The notes: generated by a model from the letters alone, not told the origin. A stretch of 64,000 nt of DNA from Tenacibaculum sp. (GCA_020629275.1 JAHDDQ010000003.1:1-64000), one strand, 5' to 3'. Positions 6,847 to 16,437 are shown, counted from the stretch's first letter. Program-made: numbers and translations.

Positions 6847-8379
6847 TTATAGCGAAGTAGCTAGGTTGATTGCTTTTATACAGGTTGATAATGCCTTATG
6901 TATCTCTTCTTTAAGCGTCGTATATTCATTAATATCTATAACTTCATAATGATACATTTGTCCTTTTTTACCTTTTACTTTCTTGATATAGCCTTCTTCT
7001 AAAAGCTGTTTATGGTAGCGACGTAATGTAGTTTCTTTTACTCTTAGGTTTCTTCTAACTTCTGTACTTGTATATGTGGTTTGATTTTCGATATATAAAT
7101 ATCTTTTTAACTTTTCTAAATAGTCTCTACATGCACCTGTTATCGTATCTGATTTTCTAAGTAATACTTCAGTTATTAACTCGTTGGCTTCTTCTATATC
7201 TTCCAGTGTAGTTTCGATATACTCTTCTCCTGTAGCTTTATCTACTTGCCTGTGGCGCTGCCACTGTTTGTAAAAGGTTATTGCTTCTATAAATTGTAAA
7301 TAATGACTGTTGGTTCTTCGTGGTTTAAATACTGCCGATGGCAGAGATAAGTATTGAGCGAACGGATTTATTACTTTGATGGGTTTAAGTATACGTTGTA
7401 CATCTTTTAGTAATCCTTTTGCTTCTTCTTGCTCGTATTCGTTTACTTGTCCCGCCGACACGGCGCGCTGATAGTCCATGATTCGCTTATCCTGTGCTTC
7501 ACTTTCATCTATGTATAATAAAAAACTACGATTACTATTATCTTCATAAATAGATTCTTGTGTAGTACAACCTGATACACTTACTGGACCTTCAACCGTT
7601 AAATGGATGGTTTTTGTTGTGCCTTTACGATCTTTATGAACTACCGTTTTTGTAATCCGCTTTTTACTTTGTAATTCTCGTAAGGGATATAATACACTTT
7701 CTGCTCCGTCTAAATCTTCTATTAAAATAAGCTTGTGTTGTAATTCGGTACGATTGAAGTAATAAAATGCATTGGCTGATAATACTGTGATTTCTACTTT
7801 GTCTTCTTCGGGTATTAGCTCTGCTACTTTGCTTTGTAAATGGGTTTTTCCTACTCCACTACTTCCTAAACTTATACAGTGTAACGGATTGTTGGTTTTT
7901 CTACTTGTAAAAATGAGATACATAAGCAAGCGGTTAACATCTTCTCCAATAACGCCGCTTTTGCCTATGTACTCATTTGTTCTAAGTAGCAATTTCCCCT
8001 TCTTTAAAAAGTCGATAGCTGATTTCTCTTCACTAGCATTTAAGATTTTATATTTTGGTTTGCTTTCTTCTTCCTCATTTTTTAATAGTAAAAAACGGTA
8101 GTTTTCTAATTCATGTGTTAACTCTTGTAGTACTTTTCTGGTTACACTTGTGCCAATTTCTAAACGCTCTGCTATTTTTCTAACAAACTTCTCTACTTGA
8201 GTATCGTTGTATAAATCTATACTGTGACGTAAAATAGTAGTCGCTTTTACTTTTTGTATGCTTAATGTTACTCGTAAACTCTCTAGCTTATTAACCTTTA
8301 TTCCACCTAATACATGGATTGCTAAGTGTTTTGTTGGGTAATGGTAGTTGTTCGTATTGGTGGTGTTTAGATTGTTCAT
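6847..8379 (-). CDS. AAA-type ATPase with C-terminal winged helix (copy A)
   Basis: 510 residues when started at the ATG at 8379 (MNNLNTTNTN); a longer frame from 8436 would put the operator inside the gene, so it is rejected. Walker A is GSSGVGKT at about 172-179 and Walker B LILIEDLDG at about 217-225, followed by a sensor-like segment GPVSVSGCTTQES. The last 70 residues (TTYTSTEVRRNLRVKETTLR onward) look like a winged helix-turn-helix. Similar ATPases in Bacteroidota elements are often annotated as primase or helicase. Here it probably remodels or loads DNA during recombination or replication of the circle. The precise role is inference. Confidence 0.7.
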   Translation of the reverse strand: MNNLNTTNTNNYHYPTKHLAIHVLGGIKVNKLESLRVTLSIQKVKATTILRHSIDLYNDTQVEKFVRKIAERLEIGTSVTRKVLQELTHELENYRFLLLKNEEEESKPKYKILNASEEKSAIDFLKKGKLLLRTNEYIGKSGVIGEDVNRLLMYLIFTSRKTNNPLHCISLGSSGVGKTHLQSKVAELIPEEDKVEITVLSANAFYYFNRTELQHKLILIEDLDGAESVLYPLRELQSKKRITKTVVHKDRKGTTKTIHLTVEGPVSVSGCTTQESIYEDNSNRSFLLYIDESEAQDKRIMDYQRAVSAGQVNEYEQEEAKGLLKDVQRILKPIKVINPFAQYLSLPSAVFKPRRTNSHYLQFIEAITFYKQWQRHRQVDKATGEEYIETTLEDIEEANELITEVLLRKSDTITGACRDYLEKLKRYLYIENQTTYTSTEVRRNLRVKETTLRRYHKQLLEEGYIKKVKGKKGQMYHYEVIDINEYTTLKEEIHKALSTCIKAINLATSL

Positions 8380-8389
8380 AAGTTTCTTT

Positions 8390-8429
8390 TTAGAACATAT
8401 ATTGTTCAAAAGTATAAAATATGTTCTAA
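8390..8429. promoter_or_regulatory. Divergent operator between the ATPase and XRE genes (copy A)
   Basis: TTAGAACATAT (8390-8400) is the exact inverse of ATATGTTCTAA (8419-8429), and a third half-site TGTTC lies between them at 8403-8407. Another AGAAC half-site sits at 8509-8513, just before the XRE start. A -7 box TATATTTG (8473-8480) drives XRE. The arrangement suggests XRE represses the recombinase operon and itself, a phage-like lysogeny switch. Confidence 0.6.
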
Positions 8430-8515
8430 CAAACAAAACAATATTGCATTTACATAGATAATTTATGTTTTATATATTTGCTTAAACCCTTTTTTAATTA
8501 GTTTATTTAGAACTT

Positions 8516-8845
8516 ATGTTGTTTGCCGAACGCTTATTGTACACTCGTAAAAAGAAGAAAATTTCACAGGAAGAACTTGCTAGAAAATTAGGAGTTCATG
8601 CACCTATTATCGGAAGATATGAACGTGATGAAGTTAAACCATCTGTTGAAGTAGCCACTAAAATTGCCGAAGCTTTAGAAGTATCTCTAGACTATTTAAC
8701 TGGTTTATCTGATTTAGAACTAGATAAAAATATTATTGATATTATAACAAGTTTACAAAACCTTAATTTAGAAGATAAACAACATATCACAACTACAATT
8801 AACGCTTTAATAAGAGACGCTAAAACTCGTAACGCTTATAAATAA
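8516..8845 (+). CDS. XRE-family transcriptional regulator (copy A)
   Basis: 109 residues. The helix-turn-helix spans about residues 7-62 (KKISQEELARKLGVHAPIIG, then YERDEVKPS and LEVSLDYLTG), a standard Cro/CI fold, followed by a helical tail likely for dimerisation. It is transcribed away from the ATPase-recombinase operon across a region with inverted AGAAC half-sites. Inferred role: repressor that keeps the element quiet and could release it after a stress signal. No protease-sensitive domain is visible, so induction would need another route. Confidence 0.88.
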   Translation: MLFAERLLYTRKKKKISQEELARKLGVHAPIIGRYERDEVKPSVEVATKIAEALEVSLDYLTGLSDLELDKNIIDIITSLQNLNLEDKQHITTTINALIRDAKTRNAYK

Positions 8846-8849
8846 CAAA

Positions 8850-8869
8850 ACCACAACTTTCGCTGTGGT
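8850..8869 (+). terminator. Terminator after XRE (copy A)
   Basis: ACCACA (8850-8855) pairs with TGTGGT (8864-8869), with A before and T after the stem. It separates the XRE gene from the convergent immunity gene. Nearly the same hairpin recurs at 634-653. Confidence 0.65.
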
Positions 8870-8911
8870 TTATATAGTATTATTTATTGTTCTGATTACT
8901 CTTTCTTATCA

Positions 8912-8927
8912 CCCGAAGGGATTCGGG
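8912..8927. other. Conserved small hairpin (copy A)
   Basis: CCCGAA-GGGA-TTCGGG, 25 nt before the immunity-gene stop. It pairs with the variant at 702-717 in showing compensated changes. It may help terminate or stabilise the toxin-immunity transcript. Confidence 0.5.
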
Positions 8928-8952
8928 CGCGAGCTGGGCAGGAATTGCGAAA

Positions 8953-9414
8953 TTATTTATATCTGAAGAAAAACCAATCTTGTCCTCCATATCTTTCTTT
9001 CTTTATATTAAAGACAGCTTTATTTAATAAATAATGGTTTTTACTGAGATCAGAAAAATCCCCTTGATTTCTTGGCCATTTAAGATATTTATTTACTTTT
9101 CCTCCTTTCACAAAAACTAAAAGACAATAACTATCATTTTCACTAATTCCCGTTTCTAAAACATCCTTCCACGAAAAACCTAATTCCTGATTAATCATCT
9201 CTGGAGTTGAATAAGGCTTAAATACATATACCTTATCCCATTTGAAAGAAATTAGTTCATTCATATTTACAACTTCTTTATTTCCATCAATAAATTTTTG
9301 AATATTAAAATCAACTTCTTTAAACGTATATTCTAATTTATTCGTAACATTATCTTTGCAACTCAAAAAAAACATTAAAACTATAAGTAACCTAAAACTA
9401 TTCATAAACTTCAT
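8953..9414 (-). CDS. Lipoprotein immunity candidate for tip 2 (copy A)
   Basis: 153 residues. MKFMNSFRLLIVLMFFLSC is a lipoprotein signal with lipobox Cys19. The mature protein, about 134 residues, shows no family I recognise. Its start overlaps the end of the toxin-tip gene by 17 nt, which couples translation of toxin and protector. Being exported, it should neutralise a toxin acting in the periplasm or at the envelope. Start choice: a second Met at position 4 is possible and would shorten the signal slightly. Confidence 0.7.
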   Translation of the reverse strand: MKFMNSFRLLIVLMFFLSCKDNVTNKLEYTFKEVDFNIQKFIDGNKEVVNMNELISFKWDKVYVFKPYSTPEMINQELGFSWKDVLETGISENDSYCLLVFVKGGKVNKYLKWPRNQGDFSDLSKNHYLLNKAVFNIKKERYGGQDWFFFRYK

Positions 9415-10996
9415 CTTTCATATTTTTATTATTTTTTTTATTTTTTTCAAGACTTTTCATTATTGTTGCCTTACCTTTTTTAGTTAATTTTTTCTTCGTT
9501 AACTTTTTAGTTTTAGGATCAATCATAATCATCTCTCCATTAACCATTTTATCTAAAATTTTGGAAGTTAACTCTAAAACACTACTATTTGGGTTATTCT
9601 CAGCTACCTTAACACCTATTGCATTATTATGCTTATCCATTTTCTGTTCAATATCTGGACTAATAGAGCCATCTTCATGAGCATCCCCTAATTTTTTAGC
9701 CAATTCTTTTCCTACAGTTCTTGTATTTAAAGCATTAAATAAAGCATGCCTTAAGGCATCTCTAGGACCATTATGTCTTCCTATTAAATTACTAGCATCT
9801 GAAATAGAAAAAGCCTTCTCTTTATTTTCACTCTTCTTTAACTTATACATATTTAACAAGTTATCAGTAGCAATTGATTTTTCCGTCTTATTAAGACCAG
9901 CTTTAGTCATCTTCTTATCTAACTGTTTAGCAGCATATGTAACACCTTCTCTTACTAACCAATTGTGAAGTTCTAATTCTTTCCCCTCTACCTCAGTCCC
10001 TAAACCTAGTTTATTCTCTTGAAAAGCATATGTAGAATTATAAACGTACGTATGGGCTAAAGGGTCAATACTTATAAATCTGCCTACAGCTGCATCATAA
10101 TGTCTATATTTATACTCATATATATTGTATCCCAAATTCTCTGTATATTCTTGACCTTGATATCCCCATTTCTGTGCAGTACTGTTTCCAAGGGAAGAAA
10201 CCACGTTATTATACCCTTTATGTTTAAGCCCAAAAGGATAATAATTAGATTCTTCTATGATTTCGTTTTGAGTAACAATTCCATCTTTGTTATTATCCGT
10301 ATACGAAAGCCTTACATTTCCTAAATGGTCTTTGTATTGGTATACATAATCAAAACTTGGCGTAGCAGAAGTTTTATTTCCATTTGTTTTAAAATATTGT
10401 TTTACATATCCTTCTGAATGATTAAAAAATTCTAAGGTATTGTTTTTGTAAATATAACCGCCAGCATATTGTGTAGTAACTCCTTCTACGGTTTTACTTA
10501 ATTTCATTCCCCCAACATCGTATTTATAATCAATATTTTTACCGTTTATAGTTACTCTCGTTGGTAAGTTTAAATGATTGTATTTAATGTTGGTAATTCT
10601 CTTATTGTTGTCAACAACCATATTTCCATTGGCATCATACGTATAATCATTAGCTGTATTTATACCATCTTTAAAACCAAAGTTTTTATTTCCGCTATCT
10701 ACTACTTTTTTAAGTTTATTTCCATTGTCATAAGTGTAAACAAGGTCGTCCATAAATCCAAAAGCAGTAGCCCCAACATTAGTATGTCCTTTTCTGATAA
10801 GATTTAGGATATTTCCGTTTTTGTCATAAGAGATTCCCAAGACATCATAATTTGAAGTTGTAGCTCCCGTTGCGCCTGTAATTCGATTCAAGGCATCGTA
10901 GGTGTAGGTAACACGTTTTTTTTTAAAACGGTACCCTTTTTCTAGCGGTTGCCCTCCAAAATCAAAAAAATTACGATATGTACTTTGATACATCAT
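9398..10996 (-). CDS. Toxin tip 2 with element leader, orphan copy
   Basis: 532 residues. Residues 1-33 are the element leader; from D34 on it appears identical to residues 682-1180 of the full toxin at 16883-20425. It contains YD repeats, the RHS-associated core (YKDHLGNVRLSY 221-232, YYPFG 252-256, GRFISIDPLA 305-314) and a toxin domain with RHNGPRDALRHALFNAL (407-423), GDAHE and MDKHNNAIG. That motif set resembles the DUF6973 family (recalled, not searched). No signal peptide is present. The gene exists because copy B of the element lies between it and the secreted core; if copy B excised, this tip would rejoin the core. Confidence 0.85.
   Translation of the reverse strand: MMYQSTYRNFFDFGGQPLEKGYRFKKKRVTYTYDALNRITGATGATTSNYDVLGISYDKNGNILNLIRKGHTNVGATAFGFMDDLVYTYDNGNKLKKVVDSGNKNFGFKDGINTANDYTYDANGNMVVDNNKRITNIKYNHLNLPTRVTINGKNIDYKYDVGGMKLSKTVEGVTTQYAGGYIYKNNTLEFFNHSEGYVKQYFKTNGNKTSATPSFDYVYQYKDHLGNVRLSYTDNNKDGIVTQNEIIEESNYYPFGLKHKGYNNVVSSLGNSTAQKWGYQGQEYTENLGYNIYEYKYRHYDAAVGRFISIDPLAHTYVYNSTYAFQENKLGLGTEVEGKELELHNWLVREGVTYAAKQLDKKMTKAGLNKTEKSIATDNLLNMYKLKKSENKEKAFSISDASNLIGRHNGPRDALRHALFNALNTRTVGKELAKKLGDAHEDGSISPDIEQKMDKHNNAIGVKVAENNPNSSVLELTSKILDKMVNGEMIMIDPKTKKLTKKKLTKKGKATIMKSLEKNKKNNKNMKDEVYE
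10893..10903 (-). other. Attachment core between tandem copies (J2, attP-like)
   Basis: GCATCGTAGGT. Both flanks are element sequence: attcaag on the left and gtaggtaacacg on the right. This is the joint expected in an excised circle, so it should equal the attP site. Confidence 0.75.
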
Positions 10997-11004
10997 AGCT
11001 CATT

Positions 11005-11012
11005 CAAAGATA
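11005..11012 (-). promoter_or_regulatory. TAnnTTTG -7 box before tip leader (copy B)
   Basis: TATCTTTG on the minus strand, same as 3520-3527, placed to transcribe the orphan tip 2 gene and its immunity gene. Confidence 0.4.
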
Positions 11013-11608
11013 AAAAATTAACGTGCATATCCTAAGCTATATGAACATAATTGGGCATTATACTACTCTTTCGCAGAGCTACAGATATTACAATACAATT
11101 ATGTGTAAATAGCCGCTACACCAGCCGCTTGAATAATGTTCTAAAAAGGAACATTCTAAAGCAAGATTCTTTAAAAGCTGTATATAAATATTGTAATCTA
11201 TAAATCGTGCTTTTAAATTCGATATTTATCGGTTTAGATACGTTTATATATATATAAAAAGTCATTTTAAGTAAAAGGATTTAAGCTGTAAAGAAACCTA
11301 GTAAAATCAACTACTTCACAAAAAACAAAAACATAAACACTTGATTGTCTGTGTTTTAATAAGGTTCATCTAGTTTTGTCTTTCTGATAATTCTCTTTTT
11401 TTTGTTAAAAACTTCAAGGAGTTTGTGAATAAGTATAACTTTATTTTCTCTTAAAAATCACAATCTTTGTGTTGCTAGATAAGACGGTTTGTTTAGATGA
11501 GTTATGTGTTTTAAATTAACATAACAATGGCGCAAAAAAAAAGAATTATAACTTGGATGTCTAATTCTTTTTTTAACTCAAAACTTACATTGTTATTAGT
11601 AGCTTATT

Positions 11609-11695
11609 ATGGTAGAAACAATTACCTCTGTAATAGGTTTAATTGCAGCGATGATAACGCTTTATGTTTCTTTTAAAGAGACTAAAAACAATTAA
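11609..11695 (+). CDS. Possible 28-residue hydrophobic peptide (copy B)
   Basis: Same sequence as 4124-4210: one membrane-helix-like segment and a charged tail, followed by a terminator hairpin. It is real only if expression is shown. Confidence 0.35.
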   Translation: MVETITSVIGLIAAMITLYVSFKETKNN

Positions 11696-12235
11696 ATTTT
11701 GCAAAAACCGTGCTTTTAATACACTAAATTAGAAGTGCGGTTTTTCTTTTTCAAATTTAAAAAAAAAAAACTTCACTATTATTTTTGCCTGATAAATTAT
11801 CAACAATTTGATACACATATAAACAATTTATGGTTTTGACGTTTTAAAAACTTAAGATTTAGAGGTTGGTGATGCGGCGGAAAATCCTAAGTTTTTAAAA
11901 TGACTTGTTTTTCACTTTCCGCACACAAGCCCCTCAAGCTTGCGCTTTCATTCTGAAGGAACGAGTTGTGTAAAAAAACGAGCAAAGAAGTAAGGCAAGC
12001 TTTTTCGCTTGACGGCTTTTTGTGATGTCTTTTTTATGCAAATTCGGCGCGCTGGCGTTGGAATCAACTGCATTAAAGTCCGACCAAAGGGAGACCTTGG
12101 CAAGCGGCTATTTTACATAATAGCAGTTATAACTTACCTGGAACTTGTGGAAGAGTATTATAACTACCATTATGTAACTTAGCTTGGGATAATTTTTGGC
12201 TAGTGCGTGGGCAACAGCGCTTTGTTTTTTTGGAG

Positions 12236-12288
12236 AAAATAAGACGTACAAAAATGTTGTGTAAACACATTTTTGTACGTCTTATTTT
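12236..12288. repeat. 53-bp palindrome (copy B)
   Basis: Second copy of the inverted repeat with 21-bp perfect arms and an 11-nt centre seen at 4751-4803. Confidence 0.7.
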
Positions 12289-12425
12289 GGCGGTTGATTA
12301 TGGAAAAAAACAATGTGCTGTTATGGCGGTGGAAGACAAAAATTATAATGCGGTGGGAAGTGTGGGGATTTTACGCTCTGATTGGTTTTTGCAAGCAACG
12401 AAGCAAAGCGGAGTTGCGTAGCTCA

Positions 12426-13316
12426 TTAACCTAATGGATGATACGTATTGATGACTTCTTGTAACTGTTTTAAATCCTCTTGGATGTACTTCTCTGTACT
12501 ACTTATATACTTATGTCCTGCTAAGATTTGCACTTCTCTTAGATTATATTTACTTAACCAAACTACGATTACACTTGCGCGTATTTGATGATTATTAATT
12601 ACTTTATGATTTATCTTCTTTAACTTCTTCATGATTGTACATACTGTATCAGATATTCTATTATTTGCAACTGTAAATACTTCTTGTAATTCTTCTTTAT
12701 TTTTTGGTAGTAACTTTGAACGTACTTCATTTATGTATTCCATAAACTCCATAACTTGCCAAGGTTTTAATTCTAATGTTCTACGGTTTCCTATATTACC
12801 TCTTGGGATATGTATTTTTCCTTTATATAATTCTAAATGTTCTAACTTGAGTTTCTTTAAATCTGTTACTGTTAAACCTTGATACACCAATAAACCTACG
12901 ATTACTTTACTTCGTTTATTCGTTAAAATTCTTCTTGGGTGTTTGTCTTTTTCTGTTTCATAACTATAATATAAATCTTCTAATTCATCACTACTCAAAA
13001 CATCTTGCAATAACTTGTTTTTCTTTTCTCCTTGTACTATAATATCTGTAAAAGGATTTTCTACAACTTCACCTATATAAAGTAGATATTCAAAATAATG
13101 CTTTGTTCCATTTAGCTTATGATTAATAGTTCTAATATTTGTATGACGTGATTGTAAATACTCCACGTAACTAATTGCTTCTTTATATCTAAATAGATTA
13201 ATAGTTAACTTCGATTTTAATAACCATTCTGTAAATTTATTAGCTTGTAATTCATAACTCGTTATACTTGTAGTACTATAATTCTCTTTTACTAAATACT
13301 TGTTATATGATATCAT
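12426..13316 (-). CDS. Tyrosine recombinase, degenerate partner (copy B)
   Basis: Protein identical to the one at 4941-5831. The first catalytic Arg is again Thr149, so the substitution is in both copies, as expected for a recent duplication. H243, R246, H268 and Y277 are present. Its start codon lies one base after the stop of the canonical recombinase. Confidence 0.85.
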   Translation of the reverse strand: MISYNKYLVKENYSTTSITSYELQANKFTEWLLKSKLTINLFRYKEAISYVEYLQSRHTNIRTINHKLNGTKHYFEYLLYIGEVVENPFTDIIVQGEKKNKLLQDVLSSDELEDLYYSYETEKDKHPRRILTNKRSKVIVGLLVYQGLTVTDLKKLKLEHLELYKGKIHIPRGNIGNRRTLELKPWQVMEFMEYINEVRSKLLPKNKEELQEVFTVANNRISDTVCTIMKKLKKINHKVINNHQIRASVIVVWLSKYNLREVQILAGHKYISSTEKYIQEDLKQLQEVINTYHPLG

Positions 13317-13317
13317 A

Positions 13318-14244
13318 TTAAGATTCTAATTTTGCAATAATGTGCGTGTATAGTTGGGTAGTTTCTAAACTGCTGTGTCCTAAGAACTGTTGTATACTTT
13401 CTAACGGTGCGCCTTTTTGCAATAAGTGTGTTGCGATACTATGACGTAGTTTATGTGGCGTGATTTGCTTCTCTTGGATAGTTTTATTATTACTATGAAG
13501 TATTAATAATCGTAATCTGATTATCATAGATTGCTTTCCTAAGCGTTTGCCTTGTGAACCTATAAAAAAGGATTCGGTTTCATTAGCTTTATAAAACTGT
13601 GGACGAGCATCATATAAATATTCTTCTAGCATTAATAGATTTGTATATGTAATAGGCACATAACGTTCTTTATAGTTTTTTCCTTTTCGTACATACACTA
13701 ATTCTTTATCGAACATAATGTCTTTTATATTTAAGTGTATTGCTTCATTAACTCGTAATCCTAAACTATATAACGCTACTAGCATTGCTTTGTCTCGTAA
13801 TTGAATTCTTGATACTGAACTTGTATAACTCGTAACTGTAAATAATTCTTTAATCTCTGATTGACTGAGGATTTGTAAGTGTAGATGTTCTTGTTTTTCT
13901 TCTGACTTTAAATGTATTGCTAAAGGTTTATGGCTATGCTTTTTTAGGTACTCATTAAACTTTCGTAAGGCTTGTTGATGTTGATTTAAACTCGCTTTAC
14001 TTAGTCCGCCCATAGTAAGTGTATTAGGACGTTCTTGTAAATATTTATAATAACTTTTTATTACATGAACATCTACATAACTTAACTTATTATACTGATG
14101 AGTTTCTAAATAATACAAAAACTCTTGTACATATCTTGGGTAATTATCTTGCATACTTGTACTATACCCTAAAATATCTATCCATTCTCTAAAACTTTGT
14201 AATACTGCTTTGTAAGCTTGATTTTCTAATTTGTTTTTTTTCAT
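13318..14244 (-). CDS. Tyrosine recombinase/integrase, canonical (copy B)
   Basis: Protein identical to 5833-6759, with R164, K187, H264, R267, H290 and Y299 intact. Two active copies could double recombinase dose and favour excision of either or both elements. Confidence 0.92.
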   Translation of the reverse strand: MKKNKLENQAYKAVLQSFREWIDILGYSTSMQDNYPRYVQEFLYYLETHQYNKLSYVDVHVIKSYYKYLQERPNTLTMGGLSKASLNQHQQALRKFNEYLKKHSHKPLAIHLKSEEKQEHLHLQILSQSEIKELFTVTSYTSSVSRIQLRDKAMLVALYSLGLRVNEAIHLNIKDIMFDKELVYVRKGKNYKERYVPITYTNLLMLEEYLYDARPQFYKANETESFFIGSQGKRLGKQSMIIRLRLLILHSNNKTIQEKQITPHKLRHSIATHLLQKGAPLESIQQFLGHSSLETTQLYTHIIAKLES

Positions 14245-14331
14245 AGCCTTTTGTGTTTTTTAAATAATGCAACGAACTATATAAGTAACTAATTATCTTA
14301 TTTTTAACTTCGCCACATATAGGTAGCGAAC

Positions 14332-15864
14332 TTATAGCGAAGTAGCTAGGTTGATTGCTTTTATACAGGTTGATAATGCCTTATGTATCTCTTCTTTAAG
14401 CGTCGTATATTCATTAATATCTATAACTTCATAATGATACATTTGTCCTTTTTTACCTTTTACTTTCTTGATATAGCCTTCTTCTAAAAGCTGTTTATGG
14501 TAGCGACGTAATGTAGTTTCTTTTACTCTTAGGTTTCTTCTAACTTCTGTACTTGTATATGTGGTTTGATTTTCGATATATAAATATCTTTTTAACTTTT
14601 CTAAATAGTCTCTACATGCACCTGTTATCGTATCTGATTTTCTAAGTAATACTTCAGTTATTAACTCGTTGGCTTCTTCTATATCTTCCAGTGTAGTTTC
14701 GATATACTCTTCTCCTGTAGCTTTATCTACTTGCCTGTGGCGCTGCCACTGTTTGTAAAAGGTTATTGCTTCTATAAATTGTAAATAATGACTGTTGGTT
14801 CTTCGTGGTTTAAATACTGCCGATGGCAGAGATAAGTATTGAGCGAACGGATTTATTACTTTGATGGGTTTAAGTATACGTTGTACATCTTTTAGTAATC
14901 CTTTTGCTTCTTCTTGCTCGTATTCGTTTACTTGTCCCGCCGACACGGCGCGCTGATAGTCCATGATTCGCTTATCCTGTGCTTCACTTTCATCTATGTA
15001 TAATAAAAAACTACGATTACTATTATCTTCATAAATAGATTCTTGTGTAGTACAACCTGATACACTTACTGGACCTTCAACCGTTAAATGGATGGTTTTT
15101 GTTGTGCCTTTACGATCTTTATGAACTACCGTTTTTGTAATCCGCTTTTTACTTTGTAATTCTCGTAAGGGATATAATACACTTTCTGCTCCGTCTAAAT
15201 CTTCTATTAAAATAAGCTTGTGTTGTAATTCGGTACGATTGAAGTAATAAAATGCATTGGCTGATAATACTGTGATTTCTACTTTGTCTTCTTCGGGTAT
15301 TAGCTCTGCTACTTTGCTTTGTAAATGGGTTTTTCCTACTCCACTACTTCCTAAACTTATACAGTGTAACGGATTGTTGGTTTTTCTACTTGTAAAAATG
15401 AGATACATAAGCAAGCGGTTAACATCTTCTCCAATAACGCCGCTTTTGCCTATGTACTCATTTGTTCTAAGTAGCAATTTCCCCTTCTTTAAAAAGTCGA
15501 TAGCTGATTTCTCTTCACTAGCATTTAAGATTTTATATTTTGGTTTGCTTTCTTCTTCCTCATTTTTTAATAGTAAAAAACGGTAGTTTTCTAATTCATG
15601 TGTTAACTCTTGTAGTACTTTTCTGGTTACACTTGTGCCAATTTCTAAACGCTCTGCTATTTTTCTAACAAACTTCTCTACTTGAGTATCGTTGTATAAA
15701 TCTATACTGTGACGTAAAATAGTAGTCGCTTTTACTTTTTGTATGCTTAATGTTACTCGTAAACTCTCTAGCTTATTAACCTTTATTCCACCTAATACAT
15801 GGATTGCTAAGTGTTTTGTTGGGTAATGGTAGTTGTTCGTATTGGTGGTGTTTAGATTGTTCAT
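14332..15864 (-). CDS. AAA-type ATPase with C-terminal winged helix (copy B)
   Basis: Protein identical to 6847-8379, with Walker A GSSGVGKT and Walker B LILIEDLDG. The start at 15864 is chosen over 15921 so that the divergent operator stays outside the coding region. Confidence 0.7.
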   Translation of the reverse strand: MNNLNTTNTNNYHYPTKHLAIHVLGGIKVNKLESLRVTLSIQKVKATTILRHSIDLYNDTQVEKFVRKIAERLEIGTSVTRKVLQELTHELENYRFLLLKNEEEESKPKYKILNASEEKSAIDFLKKGKLLLRTNEYIGKSGVIGEDVNRLLMYLIFTSRKTNNPLHCISLGSSGVGKTHLQSKVAELIPEEDKVEITVLSANAFYYFNRTELQHKLILIEDLDGAESVLYPLRELQSKKRITKTVVHKDRKGTTKTIHLTVEGPVSVSGCTTQESIYEDNSNRSFLLYIDESEAQDKRIMDYQRAVSAGQVNEYEQEEAKGLLKDVQRILKPIKVINPFAQYLSLPSAVFKPRRTNSHYLQFIEAITFYKQWQRHRQVDKATGEEYIETTLEDIEEANELITEVLLRKSDTITGACRDYLEKLKRYLYIENQTTYTSTEVRRNLRVKETTLRRYHKQLLEEGYIKKVKGKKGQMYHYEVIDINEYTTLKEEIHKALSTCIKAINLATSL

Positions 15865-15874
15865 AAGTTTCTTT

Positions 15875-15914
15875 TTAGAACATATATTGTTCAAAAGTAT
15901 AAAATATGTTCTAA
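15875..15914. promoter_or_regulatory. Divergent operator (copy B)
   Basis: Inverted TTAGAACATAT / ATATGTTCTAA half-sites, as at 8390-8429, between the ATPase and XRE genes. Confidence 0.6.
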
Positions 15915-16000
15915 CAAACAAAACAATATTGCATTTACATAGATAATTTATGTTTTATATATTTGCTTAAACCCTTTTTTAATTAGTTTATTTAGAACTT

Positions 16001-16330
16001 ATGTTGTTTGCCGAACGCTTATTGTACACTCGTAAAAAGAAGAAAATTTCACAGGAAGAACTTGCTAGAAAATTAGGAGTTCATGCACCTATTATCGGAA
16101 GATATGAACGTGATGAAGTTAAACCATCTGTTGAAGTAGCCACTAAAATTGCCGAAGCTTTAGAAGTATCTCTAGACTATTTAACTGGTTTATCTGATTT
16201 AGAACTAGATAAAAATATTATTGATATTATAACAAGTTTACAAAACCTTAATTTAGAAGATAAACAACATATCACAACTACAATTAACGCTTTAATAAGA
16301 GACGCTAAAACTCGTAACGCTTATAAATAA
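16001..16330 (+). CDS. XRE-family transcriptional regulator (copy B)
   Basis: Protein identical to 8516-8845. With two copies, repressor dose is doubled along with its operators. Its 3' end faces the immunity gene of the active toxin. Confidence 0.88.
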   Translation: MLFAERLLYTRKKKKISQEELARKLGVHAPIIGRYERDEVKPSVEVATKIAEALEVSLDYLTGLSDLELDKNIIDIITSLQNLNLEDKQHITTTINALIRDAKTRNAYK

Positions 16331-16334
16331 CAAA

Positions 16335-16354
16335 ACCACAACTTTCGCTGTGGT
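16335..16354 (+). terminator. Terminator after XRE (copy B)
   Basis: ACCACA/TGTGGT stem, as at 8850-8869. The small CCCGAA/TTCGGG hairpin follows at 16397-16412. Confidence 0.65.
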
Positions 16355-16437
16355 TTATATAGTATTATTTATTGTTCTGATTACTCTTTCTTATCACCCG
16401 AAGGGATTCGGGCGCGAGCTGGGCAGGAATTGCGAAA

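Larger units (their letters stand above)
3411..10895. mobile_element. RHS tip-exchange element, copy A (7,485 bp)
   Basis: Limits are set by the shared core GCATCGTAGGT at 3408-3418 and 10893-10903; the exact crossover within the core cannot be placed. Contents from left to right: leader segment, structured non-coding DNA, small hydrophobic ORF, two tyrosine recombinases, ATPase, divergent XRE regulator, immunity lipoprotein and a toxin tip lacking the secreted core. Every gene and site recurs exactly 7,485 bases later. Known: tyrosine recombinases cut and join short identical cores. Inferred: the element excises as a circle and integrates into the YD-repeat codons of the toxin gene, replacing the tip. 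Confidence 0.75.
10997..12425. other. Structured non-coding region of element copy B
   Basis: Same content as 3512-4940: operator-like dyad at 11135-11155, hairpins at about 11536-11573 and 11842-11900, terminator at 11703-11750, a GC-richer stretch, and the 53-bp palindrome at 12236-12288. No difference from copy A was seen. Confidence 0.5.

Noticed and set aside
8380-8436. Longer ATPase N-terminus from 8436 (and 15921)
   Set aside because: It would cover the divergent operator; the ATG at 8379 leaves regulation outside the gene.
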